A DNA stretch of 64,000 nt, taken from Calonectria ilicicola (Eukaryota > Ascomycota > Sordariomycetes > Hypocreales > Nectriaceae). The notes under the pieces were generated by a model, which saw only the letters and a list, made by a program, of their open reading frames with translations, had not been told where the DNA came from and did no database searches. The stretch covers positions 7,130,001 through 7,194,000 of the forward strand of contig CP085826.1 of assembly GCA_020809705.1 (NCBI GenBank), written 5' to 3'. The stretch's first letter is position 1. Each line of letters starts with the position of its first letter. Below are positions 10,687 through 22,606 of this stretch, piece by piece. The position numbers and the translations under genes are program-made.

Positions 10687-11094
10687 CACCATGTGTCAGA
10701 CGTAGGTGTAAGTAAGCATTGTAGCGTGACTTTACAAAAGATCTGTCATGACAATTGATATTGCCATTGCAGGGAGGGGGAAGCGAAAGGGAAATTGCCA
10801 GCAATATTTGGAGATATTTTTATAATGTCAGAGGAAACATGTGACATTCGTTTGCTTTCTTGACAAACGAGCTGACTGTAGTATAAGAAATCACACATGT
10901 TTCATATTTCTTTTTGAATTTTTTGTTCTCATTTAGTTGAAGGGTGTGTTTCTCTCGCATCTAAACGCCTTGCATATGCCTAAATATTCGTAGTTGTACA
11001 GTATCCCACTCATAGATGGATAGATGCCTCATCACGCCTGTCTTTTATACATGTAGATCATACCTGCCCATTGCCCAAATCCCGTTTTACCCGT
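10687..11094. other. Intergenic, convergent 3' ends
   Basis: Tail-to-tail spacer between the dehydrogenase and mitochondrial uL14 genes. T-rich towards 10900-10930. No gene seen. Confidence 0.5.
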
Positions 11095-11658
11095 TTATGC
11101 CTGCATGGGAGCCATGGAGAGAATCTTGCTCCACTTCTTGCGCTTGAGCTCGGCACCGACAGCGCCGTTGATGCGGGAGCCGACGGGGTCGCCAGACTTG
11201 TTGAGGAGGACGCAGGCGTTGTCGTCGAAGCGGACAACGGAGCCGTCACGGCGCTGGGTAGGGTACCGGGTTCGGACGACGACAGCGTGGCGGATGTCAC
11301 CGCGCTTGACCTTCTGGGCGGCAGAGATACCAGCCATACCGGAGGAGGAAGCACCTCGCTGCTCTTGGACGACGACGACGATTCGGTCACCTGGGTAGGG
11401 TTAGTGCATGAAAGATGGTATATAAGTTGTGTGTCGAAATCGAGGGAGTTTAGGATATCACAATTGGGGTTCGGGCGTGGCAATTGAGGTGTGCGGATGG
11501 TATCGTACCAATTCTGGCATGTCGCTTCTGAGCAACAACGAGAACGCATTCAACAAGGGCAGCGCCCGAGTTGTCAATGCAGTTGAGCATCGTCTAGTAC
11601 AGGGTTAGATTGAGGGATTGAGGGGGGCGTCGGCTGGGCAAACCTTTAATTGGATCAT
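11095..11658 (-). CDS. mrpl38: Mitochondrial large-subunit ribosomal protein uL14
   Basis: Component of the mitochondrial large ribosomal subunit (bacterial L14 family; yeast Mrpl38). Three exons: 11644-11658, 11509-11593 and 11095-11390, giving 131 aa, the bacterial-like length. It begins MIQLKTMLNCIDNSGAA, the diagnostic L14 start, and continues GDRIVVVVQEQRG, VKRGDIRHAVVVRTR, VRFDDNACVLLN and DPVGSRINGAVGAELKRKKW, the conserved L14 core. It lacks the eukaryotic cytosolic L23 extension, which separates it from cytosolic uL14. All splice sites are GT...AG and phases agree. The first coding exon is only five codons. It is divergent from SET9 over an 863-bp shared upstream region. Confidence 0.93.
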
Positions 11659-12521
11659 GTTGGCGGTATTTAGACGTAGGGGGAGGTCTGAATAGCTTCT
11701 CTCGCCGCAAATCCAGCTCAGGCCTTGGGCCCAGCAGTGAGGGACGAATGTTGAAACTTTTTGGGATAGTCACGTGCCATAGCGGTGGTGGTGTGCTGTG
11801 GTCCGTGTGGCCAGTACGTACCAGCGCCCAGGGATAGTGAGCGACGGTGAGTGATTGTCTTGGCCCCCCCTGTCCCCCACCTGGCCGCAGCCACAGCCAC
11901 AGCCACATAAGCCGGTTTAGCCGGGCGCAGGGACGGGATAGCCACACCGTCGCCGGGTCAGCCAAAGCGATATGGGGCAGAATGCGACAAACTAAGGTAA
12001 GCCAAATCAATAGCCCCCTACTGATAATCCAGCACAAAGATGTCATTCGACCTCACCCATCGCTCTCCTTCAATCCCGTGAGGCTGAACTTCTCTCTCTG
12101 TCTCTTCGGCTATTTTCCTCTGTCATCGTTGTTCCCTCTCTCTCTCTCTCTCTCGCTCGACTCACCCACAGCACTCGCCCTCGCTTCTGCATCTTGCCCC
12201 ATCTCAGCTCTCAGCCCGGGCCCCCCAATCGTCCTCAAGACTATGACGTTGTGGGACTGACGAACCGAGTGCCCAACGCTTGCTGCCGCATCTCTCCTTT
12301 CTGCTCGAGTCTAGCGTTTGCATTGTTTACACTGTTGCTTTTTCACCATCGCATCTCGACGTCTGCTCCCGAGGGATAGAAACTAACTGCGCCGGCCCCC
12401 GCTCATTTGCCGTCTCGGTTGGCCAGCCTCTGGGGGATACGTACGCTCATTTACTGCAAGTTCTGACCACGTCGGTGCGCTTCATCATTTCAACAACAAG
12501 ACAACACACAGAATCGGTGCT
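11659..12521. promoter_or_regulatory. Shared upstream region of uL14m and SET9
   Basis: Head-to-head promoter region. It includes a pyrimidine tract with about eight CT dinucleotides at 12136-12156 and other CT-rich stretches leading to the SET9 start, typical of fungal housekeeping promoters. No specific operator was identified. Confidence 0.45.
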
Positions 12522-14682
12522 ATGCCTCCTCCCAAGGATTCGGCGGCCAAAAGGCACCGTCTAACGTTTGCGCAACTGTCCGCATACGACGACATTCTTA
12601 CTGATGCTCTGGTTGACCACGTGAGTCTTTCTTGCTCTTGAGGAGGCTTTGACCTCAACATCTTGCTCTCGCTCGTGCGCATCTAACCCCCCCCCCCCCG
12701 AAAAGGTCTTTTACTGGACAACCGTCCCCAAGAACCGCACATCCTACCACCCATCCCGTGGGGTACGAGAGGAGGAGATTTCCAAAATCCTCCAGCAGGA
12801 GCTTGCGATAAACAAGGACCTGGATGCTGCCGAGAAGAAGATCTTGGCGACCGACGGTCTTCGAAGGTATCTCAATGGCCTGAGAACGGACAAAGAAAAA
12901 GATGACTTTCGCCGTCACCTCCGCCGCTATCTCCAGATTTACCTCCCTGACTGCCCCTGGGAAGTCAATTCAACCAACCGGTACACCATTGTCAGCCACG
13001 AAGCCGCTGTCACAGCAAGGAGGTCCATCCGGCGCAACGAGTCTATCAAGTACCTTGCTGGCATTTCCGTCACCATTTCTCCAGAGGAGGAGAAGGAGCT
13101 TTCTAAGCGCAAGAAGGACTTTAGCATTGTCGTCAGCTCACGCAGCAAGTGTACCAGCCTGTTCATGGGGCCAGCCCGCTTTGCGAACCACGACTGCGAT
13201 GCCAATGCCAAGCTGATGACGACGAGTGGGTCTGGAATTGAAATTATCGCCACTAAGCGAATTGAGCCAGGCGATGAAATTACCGTCACCTATGGCGACA
13301 ACTACTTTGGCGACGACAACTGCGAGTGCCTCTGTAAGACATGTGAGGATGGGTTGAGGAACGGGTGGGAGCCCGAGGAAGGCGCCGTGGCGGTGAAAGG
13401 AAGCATTGAGCAATTGAAGGCCGAGGGCTATTCATTGCGACGACGACGAAGAGATGACAGCCTGGGCGGGTCCTCCAGGACACCTTCAGTAACGCCTGAT
13501 ATTCGACCTCGTGTGGCCAAGAGCAAGGCCAAGGGCAGCCGGTTCAGCCGAGCGCGAGATTCGTCGGTCGCTACGTCCCCCCGGCGAGATGAGTCGCCCC
13601 GAGGCCAAAAACGCCCCCTCGACGCTCTGGCCACACCGCCCAAGACACCCGCCAAGAAGCTCAAAATTTTGGCCGAACCTCTGATTTCGGAGCGATCGTC
13701 GTCGCGTGGCAGCTCGGTGAGCCGGAGTGAATCCTCAAGTAGTGGTGACGTGGTGGAGACCGATGTGACCACACCCGAAAAAGAAACGCCCGAACCTATC
13801 TTGCAAACACCACTAAAGGCGTCAGCCCCTTCACTGAAGCGAGAGGAAAGCAGTCAAAGCGGATTTCATGCCCCAACGCAAGTTGCACCATTTTCTCCCC
13901 AGAGCACTGAAGGCGCAACGTCCCCGCGCCAGAATGGCTGCAATTCAACCAAATCCGCCATGTCCATTTCAGCCATTCTGAATGCGCCAACTCCATCGGA
14001 GGCAGATACTGAGCCCGATCACGATTTGGAACATGTTGACTCTGAGTCCCAGTCTGAGCCAGAACATGTGGAGCCCGAACCCATGGTAATAGAGCCCGTG
14101 GCGCCCATTGCCACCAGCATCGAAACCGTTGAGGAGAGCCAAACCGCCGTGGCTGAGGAAGAATCTCAGCCAAAGCGAAAATACAAGCGCCGTACCTTTG
14201 TCAAGCAAAGCACACCGCCTGCGAGAACCCGAATCGCCGGCGACTACCTGCTCACGCCTCTACTGCTTGCGGAACCTGAGATGGCTTGGATTCAATGCAC
14301 CAACTGCAACACGTATTTTGTACAAAAAGATGCCTACTACACGCGATCGTCGTGTCCGCGATGCGAACGACACTCAAAGATTTACGGATACGTTTGGCCC
14401 AAGACGGAGCCGGCTGGGCCTCGCGATAAGGAGGAGAGAATCCTGGACCACCGAACAATTCACCGATTTCTTGATCCCGATGATGAGCGAAAAGTGAGGG
14501 GTAGAAAGGGTTTCGGGTCCCAAAAGCTCGAGTCTGAGGAACCTGAAGAACACCAGCGTGGAAGGAAACTCAAGCGCAATGGCACGATGAGCAAGTCAAG
14601 TCCAGCGTTCGAGGACGACGATTCAGCGGTGCGAAGAAGCGGAAGATTACGAAGAGTTAGCAGCAGGCTGACCGAGCGGTGA
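12522..14682 (+). CDS. set9: SET9/Suv4-20-type histone H4 lysine-20 methyltransferase
   Basis: Nuclear methyltransferase for histone H4 Lys20, 691 aa from exons 12522-12620 and 12706-14682. The start MPPPKDSAAKRHRLTFAQLS then YDDILTDALVDH-VFYWTT is the hallmark N-terminal region of the family. The SET domain lies at about residues 120-250: RRSIRRNESIKYLAGISV, GPARFANHDCDANAK (the cofactor-binding NHDC motif), EITVTYGDNYF (catalytic Tyr region) and the CECLCKTC cysteine cluster after it. A long low-complexity Ser/Pro/Glu-rich middle carries basic patches, and a C-terminal CTNCNTYF...CPRCERH motif (about residues 556-585) looks like a second zinc-binding unit. The intron acceptor sits behind CTAAC and a run of C, in AAAAG. 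The gene looks intact and well expressed. Confidence 0.93.
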
Positions 14683-16510
14683 CAACATCTTTGAGAGAAT
14701 CTTGAAGAGTTGGATAATTCGATTGTATATTAACGGAGTTTACGAAGCATTATTTGTGTTTAATTTCCCCAGCTGCAAGGAGGCAGCGTGGTTTCATATC
14801 TTGGGGTCGGTACATGTCTGGAGTATCGTGGGAGAAGTAATATTCTCAGTAATTGACTTGCAAGTAAATATTGATGTCAGAAATATTTTTGTTCTTCAAA
14901 ACGGATGTGATACAATGGCCATGTTAGTTTGCTTTTGTTAAAACTGAAACCAAGACTACCCTGGACTGCTTGCTGGGCTAAGCAGCTTCAGGGCAGTGAT
15001 CAAGATGGACATACCTAGTTATGCTAGCAGTTACTGTAAACCCAGCTAATTGTTTTAAATACTTGAATTCCTTGCTGGTGAGTTTTCCTGGTCTTGATCT
15101 TGCCTTGTGACCTGAAACCGATGTCACTGGTGTGATGATTGATGTGCCCCACCACAACCAAAAGAAAAAAACGCCCGACTCGCCTAACTCTACCAGCACA
15201 AACTCATTAAGGTATTCTTCATTATTGAGACCTAAGGTTATAAGCCAAAAAGTTTCCATTCACTCCCAGCGAAGTAACTCAATACAAACATCTACTACTC
15301 AATGTTTTGTCCTCTAGGAAACAGGACCTTCGCTGTAAGAGGTGGCGGGTTCGAGCACTAACTACTAACATCAATAGGACCTCTCTCCTTTTCTTTTTCT
15401 TTCTTTTTACCATGCTGGCATTTCTTAATCCGAGAAAATTTTCCGTATTTGCTTTTTTTTTTGGGCGATCCAAATAAATGCTTTTTCTACTCCGGTGGCG
15501 TTGCACTGTGGATGGTGTGTGCGATTCATGTTTTTTTCTTCATCCAAGCCGACTATTCTAGGTGGATTTCTGGAGCTCGCGCAAATTCGTCGGATACAAG
15601 TCAAGAATAATAACAATCTTCGATACATATTTTGCGTAGCATTTTTTGTATAGTATTGTTTTTGTAGCGGAGTAATTCGAGATACCGAGAGCCTGGAAAT
15701 GGTATGAGCAACGCCCAAGTTGCTTGAACCTTAACGCTGCTAGCACCGCCAACCATGGAGTGTAGCGCCACTGCGACCTCGCAGCCCTACGAACGGATTG
15801 ATACCCGACCGAAGCTCTGTCGTCAGCACTAAAATTAGGTGTAGAGACTCGTTTCAGAAGCTACGTATTTGCAGCATCAGCTGACTTCGTCACCCGCATA
15901 AAACCTGGGGCTTGTCTCAGTTTCAGAGCAACCATGTAGTTCGAGAGTAGACAATGGGTGTAGATCTTGCCAAAATAGATAAACGGCCCATGAAATGACA
16001 TGGGAGAGGCGTGCCTGAAATGTCTAGAGGTTTATATCAAATACGGAATAGCCGCTTGTGGGTTAACTTGGCGGCCACAGGCTCATTTGGCGTTTATCCT
16101 ACGTCGGAAATCTTAAATAACCTTGGCTAGAGAGTTCAACTACTTTTCTAAAGCTTCTTTTTGTGGCCCCTGAAGCGAATACTTTGTAAATTATTTTGCA
16201 ATTATTAAGGGATGCTCTCGTTGTACTCAGTTGACTAGTGGATGAATTCATTGAAATTATGAGCTTGGGAAGAATCTGACAGAAAGCAGACCCTCGCAGT
16301 CAAGCTACTACAGAGAAATATTGTATGACTGTTCTTTGGCAGGCTTATTTAGGATAGGTATTTAATTATGATTGCCCCTAGACTTTTTATGAGATACCAC
16401 CGGAATTTCCCGTATACACGACAGTTTGGGCAAGAGGGGAACCCACAAACGTACACAAGTCGTGTGGTATTGAGAACCGGGTGGTCGGATGTTTCCTACC
16501 CTGTCTCATC
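14683..16510. other. Intergenic, gene-poor
   Basis: About 1.8 kb, mildly AT-rich, with poly-T/poly-A runs at 15390-15460 and 15520-15540. Small open frames here lack codon bias or recognisable motifs. I see no gene, tRNA or repeat that can be supported. Confidence 0.5.
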
Positions 16511-17196
16511 ATGTCAGCCAAAAAGAGGCGGTGTCTAGCTCGTCTTTCATGGTTTTGGTTGGCGCTGGTCTAGAGGTAGGACCAGATTGATGGTGCACGG
16601 CGTGAGATGGTTAGTGCGGAGGTGGTTGATCATGGGCGGCGCTTGGCTGACATGGAGGTCGTCAGCAAGCAGGATTGGGGACTTGAGCGAGGATGGTCAG
16701 ATGATAAAGGCCTGACTGCCCCGGATTTCTGCGTGTTTTCGTTCTCAATTTCTGGATTCTGAAGAGCAGGCGGTTCTTTTATTCCTTGATACGTCTGGAA
16801 GCAAAAAATCGAAATCCATTTGCAGTTGGAGTTTTTGTGATGCATCCAGGATACGCTTTGTACATGGGCCTCGAGGCCAAGGTCTCAAAGTGGAGGTCGA
16901 GTGTAAGCAACGTCGTGGACAAGACGTTTTCTGCGCGAGAAAAGATTCAGGAACAGGTGAGTTATTTCATTACATGAGAAAAAACCTCTCTTATTCATTT
17001 TTATCCTATTCATCTGTTTGGTTGCTTAGTTTATTAATACAATGGGTGTCAATAGGTGGCTGGGACAAGCAGCCAAGCTAGAGCCGAGCGAGAGGCCGAG
17101 GAAGATCGCCGCCGACGGGAACAGGAGTCATCGGATGCTATGTTTGCCTTTTACGGAGCACGGCCACCCCCAGGGCAATATTTGGAGAGCTCTTGA
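16511..17196 (+). pseudogene. Unrecognised gene fragment, probably decayed
   Basis: Three stretches look coding. Bases 16580 to about 16730 read DQIDGARREMVSAEVV then DHGRRLADMEVVSKQDWGLE and RGWSDDKGLTAPDF in one frame. Bases up to 16956 read LEAKVSKWRSSVSNVVDKTF then SAREKIQEQ in another. A GTGAGT...CAATAG intron (16957-17055) joins the latter in phase to 17056-17196, VAGTSSQARAEREAEEDRRR ending FYGARPPPGQYLESS. No clean splice joins the first and second stretches, and stops lie directly upstream of 16580, although an ATG at 16511 (MSAKKRR) is in the same frame. The charged, helical composition suggests a coiled-coil protein. The family is not recognised. It may be an intact gene with an unusual exon pattern rather than a pseudogene. 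Confidence 0.35.
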
Positions 17197-17824
17197 GAAA
17201 AAGGATACTGGCCATCACAAGATCTCATCTGAGGACAGTAGAATCCCCGGCCTTTGGATAGGCGATTGGATTTTGTAGAAGTAAATGAGTTGCTACGACA
17301 CGAGGGACACAGCTAACAATTCTACCCCCTTCAGAAATTTTAATAAGACTACTTTTATGTGATTCTGATCAAACTTGGCTAGATTGGTTGTCATCCATTG
17401 ACCGAGCTCTTTTCATTGTTGAGCCAACTTTGTCACATGTGTTCCTCAAGCAATCCCACCTCGTAGACCAAAACATGACAGCGCCATGCTGATTACCAGT
17501 GGGGAGAAGCTTTTTGTATTCCCGACACGCACTTGGTGGTAGCAACATTCTCGTACCGATGTGATCTTACTTACGCGTGCTGCCTCATTGAATCGAAACG
17601 CCTGGAGTCAAGGCCTGGCAGCGTTATATTTATAATCGGCTAACAAGACCCCGCATCACCTCCTTTGTCCTGTGAATTATATTCCAGCTTTGAGGTCTCG
17701 CTCTCTCAAATCACAGCGACACCTGAATGCCTGCGAAACCCGGGGATAGCAAGCTGGCGCTTGTAGAAGATCTTCCCCTCTCTCACGATCCCTTCACCCA
17801 AAAATTCCAATCTGCTGCCCAAAT
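17197..17824. other. Intergenic
   Basis: Upstream flank of the transporter gene. No gene-like frame seen. Confidence 0.5.
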
Positions 17825-19755
17825 ATGGACCAAGAAGATGCACCGCTCCTCGGCTCGCAGCCTCCTACCACCATCGAAGCCCATCAGAATCCGAAATCGC
17901 GCGCGATCCTGGACCTCCGACTGGGCTTCTCTGCAAGTTTCCAATACTGTATTGGCCTCGAGCTTTTGTGCGAACTTGCCATGATGATCATTACTGTACC
18001 CATGGTAGCTGTTCTAGAGCAAGCCGTGTGCACTCGATACTATCATGGAGACATCCCGAATCCTGATAGTTGCAAAATCCCACCGATTCAGCAGACTTTG
18101 GCCGAAGTCCGGGGGTGGACAGCTTCTTTTGAGACGTTTGCCGGTACGGTCCATTAATGCATACCTAGAGTTGATGCTAATGTCCTAAAAGCCATTATTG
18201 TCGCATTGCCCATTGGCAGCATTGCTGATCATCGAGGTCAGCGTGGAGTATTCATGGTCATTGTGATGGGCATATTGATGAGTCTTACGTGGACACTGGT
18301 TGTTGGTCAGTGCCCTTGACCTGCTTTATATCCCGGAAGCTAAGAATATAATAGTCATCAACCCTGGGGTCCCTATCAAATTGGTATGGGCCTCATCCGT
18401 CTTCCTGCTTGTTGGAGGAGGCAGATATGCTGCCGAAATGCTGCTTGCTGCAATGATTGCAAAAGCATGCAATGAAGAGACATGGTATTCTCAAGCTCCA
18501 AGTCCATTCGTATTGGTGCCTATTGCGACCAAGCTAACATCGCTAGAACTCTCGGCCTTTACTACTTCTATTCATGCTTCATTTTCAGCGAGCTTATAGG
18601 TCCTCCAATAGCGTCCATTGCTGCTGATGTCTCACCTTGGCTGCCTTTTATCATCAGCTATATTTTGCTTTTGTTAACTTTCCCTCTCCTTGCCATTATG
18701 CCAAAAGATCATCCTATGTTTGAACTGACACCTGTAATTTCCCAACAAACCGATAATGATGTAAATGACCCACCAGAACATAGCAATGCCATTCGAACAA
18801 TTCTCTCTGCCTCGATCGATCAGTTCAACCTTCTCAAATTCATCTTCTCTACCTCTAAAATGCGACTTTCCGCGGCTATATTTCTCGTTAGCACATTCAG
18901 GGGTATTTCTCTACGCGCCCTCGTACAGTATGCATCAGCTAGATTTGGTTGGAAGCTCTCCAGGGCAAGTTGGGCACCTTGTCTGTTTCGGCATTTATCC
19001 TAATTTTTTAAGTAGACGAATGGTCTCATCAGCGAAGTCGCACTTGTCAACCTTGTTCTTTTCGTTTTCTTCATGCCTGCCTTTCTTCTTACCATCAACA
19101 AATACTTCAGACCCGCAAATCAAATCCTCAATCTTGGGATTTTAAAGGCCAGCTTGTCGCTACTGTTGACCGGATCTTTACTTCTTGCCTTTGCGACGAA
19201 TTCAACCTTTTTAATAGCAGGTGAGTGATTTGCATGTCGTTACCATCCAACCTCTCACATCCCATTCAGCAACGATGATTTATGGCCTCGGTTTCGGCGC
19301 CCGCTCAACGCTATTATCTCTCATCACATCATGGATCGACCCCGAACGCGCCGGCACCCTTTACAGTGCCGTATTTCTCGTAGAGCAAATAGGCATGCTG
19401 GGAGGCGAACCACTGGTCCAGAATTTACTTGGTGTCAGTATTGGGTTGCAAGATCCGTGGAAAGGCTTGCCGTTCATGTGCATTGCTGTAAGTTCCCAGC
19501 CTCACAAACAAAAATTCGCATGTTCGATAACCTATTCTCAGTTTTTTTTATTTAACAAGCCTCATTTGCGCATTTGCGACAAAACCCCTCACACCAATTG
19601 CATTGACCTAGGTATTGCCAGAGCTGCGATTTTTATTTACAACAGCTCGGCCCCAACAGCTTCCAGATGGCGTTGCCCAATTTATCACAGCATTTTCCGT
19701 TGCCTTATCCCTGACAAGTTGGTCAGGAAAGACAGTGCAATCCCTGAGGCCGTGA
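17825..19755 (+). pseudogene. Major facilitator superfamily transporter with in-frame TGA
   Basis: Seven exons join in phase: 17825-18143, 18192-18305, 18355-18484, 18547-18964, 19016-19220, 19270-19487 and 19612-19755, for 515 aa, a normal MFS length. Hydrophobic helices include FQYCIGLELLCELAMMIITV, IIVALPIGSIADHRGQRG (the MFS loop 2-3 motif A) and GVFMVIVMGILMSLTW. The fourth intron is GC-AG (AGG/GCAAGT...GTAG). The junction of exons 3 and 4 reads TG/A, creating a stop at codon 188 within ...CNEET(stop)TLGLYYFY, where relatives would need a sense codon, most simply CGA. The intron there has a good GCTAAC branch site, so the splice is probably right. Either the gene has a nonsense mutation or an unusual splice avoids it. 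The substrate is unknown. It converges with the amidase gene. Confidence 0.75.
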
Positions 19756-20146
19756 ACGTACTGCTCACGGGGCTCCGGCTCGTTGGTGTGTGTGCCTCCT
19801 GCGGCGGGGTAAAGGATGCATCGGATCGTCGGATATGCCATTGGGAAGGGTTGTACGAGGGATGGTTTGGTGATGGTTTGGATCGCGCTTAGCCCGGGAA
19901 GTTGCTCTTATACCTGGTCTCGATAAAATTCACAGCGAAGGCTCATCAAGGTCATTGAAAACCTTCACCTCAAGCTTTTTACATATGTATATCATTTTGC
20001 CATCGCATCTAGCAGGCAAGAATAATCGGAGTGCTCCCTAGCCCAGGTCGAGCTACCTCTCACAGGGGATATCCAACCAAAACACATTCTCCATTGCCTT
20101 AGGGTTGCTAAAAAAAGAAAAACGAGAGAAAGAGAAGGCAGAAAAG

Positions 20147-22606
20147 TCATTTTTCAGTATTCCGAGAGAAATAATTATCTCTTAATGAACTGGCTGAGGC
20201 GCTATGCTCCAATTCCTCGCAAATCTGCCCAAGCACCTTTCGTCTGGTTTCATATGATATAGAACTGTTAGAGGTTGAAAGAGCCACATTCCTTGAATTA
20301 TTGGCAATGGAGTACATGTATCGGCCAGTTTGAATGCTGGTGGGCCATGAAGCTTTCTTTAGCGCCGCAGTTGCAAGTTTGATGAGCATTAAATCGCTTC
20401 CTAAGAGCGATTAATTGATGATACTTGATGTCCTTTGTGTAGTATCCTTACCTTTTGCTCCAATCAAAGTGCTAGCAATGGGTCATACTTCGTCCCGTCC
20501 ACTAATCCTTGAGTGGTATGGCATCTGAGCAACTACACGTGGGTTAGTTTTGCTGCAGCAATGGGATGAAAGGCCAACAAGCCATACACGGCAGTACAAG
20601 TTGAGGAGCATGCAGGACAGGCGATATGAACTTTTGCGTGATTGTAGGGAAAGTTCCAGCGGGTCTGTTTGCAGTGTCAGTGTAAAACCAAAATGAATTC
20701 GGATGTATCTTACGGGCTCGCATCGTCGCGGTATTCCGGGTCAGGTTCTCCGTAAGGCATGATGAGGATAGCGTCAGAAAGGGTTTCAGAATCTGGCCTC
20801 ATGATATACTGGTTGGACCAGTTCCTGAAGACATCGAGCTCCTTCAAGTAAGTCTCATATTCTTCAGCAGTAACATCTTTACCAACACCCCTAATTTATT
20901 CATTAGAAATAGGCCAATAGGACGGTCTGCAAACGTACCATCGAAAGCGCACGACAGAGCTGACAAACGCATCTTGGCCAAATCTTGCCTTGTATTCTTG
21001 ACGGAAATCATCAAATCCATGATAATAATCGTAGCATAAGGACCAAAACGCACTCTGATTTTATTATTTAGCAACGGAACGGAAGTGAGGGAGAGGAACC
21101 CACCTTTTCGGTGTACTTTAATAATGGCATGCCTTTAGCTTCTTTGGGGGGGTTTTTTTCCCACTCCTCCGAGAAGCTGAAAGGAGTTCTTTTGACTCCT
21201 AAAAAATCTTCAAGGATGCTGATAAACTCCTCCGTCAGGGCTTGTTGCTTCTCATTAGCAAGTGGGTAGAATTCTAAAGGATAAAGTATTTTGGAAGGGA
21301 AGCCGGGGAAGTTTTGGTAGAGGTTCTCAAATGTGTGGGACACAATGTAATAAAGATCGTCGAGAGTGCGAGCGAATTGGCCGACAGTGTCGAATTTTCT
21401 ATTCCAGTTGTCAGTGGAGACTCACACACAGCTCGGAGGAACTATACGGAGAGTTGACTGGTATTCCCTTCATCCAAGTAGAGCCAAAGCTAGGTCGCAA
21501 AGAAAAAAGTCCGCTGCAGGGTGCGGGTGCTCGTACGCTTCCTGCAGCTACATCATGAACCATTTAGCATGTGGTGGGAGGCAAAGGCAGGGTAAATTCG
21601 TACAATCTCCGGCAATGGAAAAGTCTAACCAATCGTAGCCAGCCAGGGAAGTTCCAGCGCCTGTGGAACTGCTTGATGGGCTCTGATAGCGATCTCCGCG
21701 GGGATTAACTGGGTAGTGAAAATCCACCCATTGGTCCGTTGGTTCTTCAGGTGATGCAAAGGAAGTCATCTTGGTCTTTCCCACAATCACTGCTCCAAAC
21801 TCGATGAGCTTTTTGGTGTATTCTGCGCTCTCCTCGTCTGGTCCATAGAGTTCGATCCACGGTCTGCTCATCATTGTTAACTGAGTGCCTTCAAGGCGGA
21901 AGATATCCTTTATGCCCATGCGCGCGCCCGCAAGGGGCTTTTCTGGAGTTGGTCTGGCATAGAGGCGACTCGGGACAGCAATATTTTTCCACAGTCCACT
22001 TGTGCTGAGCGAATTAAGAACAGAATACCTGGAATGGTCAGAATAAATTCAGGATAAATACTAGAATAGCAGGGGTCCTAGGACTTCTTGGGGTTTAAGG
22101 CGTCCTCAGGAATCACGCCAAAAATAAAGCTGTCTAGTTCGTCATCATATAAGCGATATGCTTGATGAATATTGCCCTGGGAGAGGAAGTATGGTCCGGG
22201 TGGAAGCGCTTTGGATGGGGTAGTTGGAGCTGTACGATAGACTGCAAAAAAGTGGCCAGAGTCCCTGAATTGAGCAAATAACCCATCGGAATCGCTACCT
22301 ATGTGAAATTGTAGGATAATAGTATGTGAGAAAGACGGAGAATATACATCATCAACATCAGCAAACCGATTAATGAGTGCTGAGGCCTTATTGACCGAGG
22401 ATATGGCGTCAGTAGTGGTCAACACGACGACAGGAATTGGGCCAGAGTGGACCAATGGCCCAATGACTTTGACCTTTGAGTAATGTTAAAGATTAGTTAC
22501 AGCTTTATTTGACCTGGTTTGGGCGGGTGCAGTAAACGCACCAGAGGCTGTGGAGTAGATAGGATATGCCATCTATAAGAAGAGACGAGAGATTCCCACA
22601 AGCCAT
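20147..22606 (-). pseudogene. Amidase-signature family enzyme with in-frame TGA
   Basis: Ten exons on the minus strand: 22538-22606, 22085-22473, 21604-22028, 21448-21547, 21104-21398, 20939-21054, 20714-20890, 20588-20664, 20452-20532 and 20147-20400, reading as 660 codons. The signature core is clear: MGIKDIFRLEG, AVIVGKTKM (catalytic Lys), PSSSSTGAGTSLA (cis-Ser loop) and GDSAGSVRAPA (nucleophile Ser), then FDTVGQFARTLDD and QMPYHSRISG. An N-terminal extension of about 150 residues precedes the amidase domain, as in fungal amidases sometimes labelled scytalone-dehydratase-like Arp1. It hydrolyses amide bonds; the substrate is unknown. A TGA at 20483-20485 (about codon 566) interrupts the frame between ISGRDEV and PIASTLIGAKG, which continues open to the normal end. 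One donor (GTCCTA at 22084) is also atypical. Exon 1 is the least certain part. Confidence 0.75.

Noticed and set aside
11058..11549. Long antisense and alternate frames across the mitochondrial uL14 gene
   Set aside because: They are shadows of the real gene: the GAC-repeat region gives Ser- or Asp-rich frames in other registers.
15335..15375. GGGTTCGAGCAC as a tRNA B-box
   Set aside because: No matching A-box, anticodon arm or terminator at the right spacing was found.
18484..20485. The two in-frame TGA codons as sites of A-to-I mRNA editing or programmed readthrough
   Set aside because: Sordariomycete editing prefers a U before the edited A, whereas here G precedes it, and neither TGA is followed by CTA, the known readthrough context. 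Mutation is simpler.
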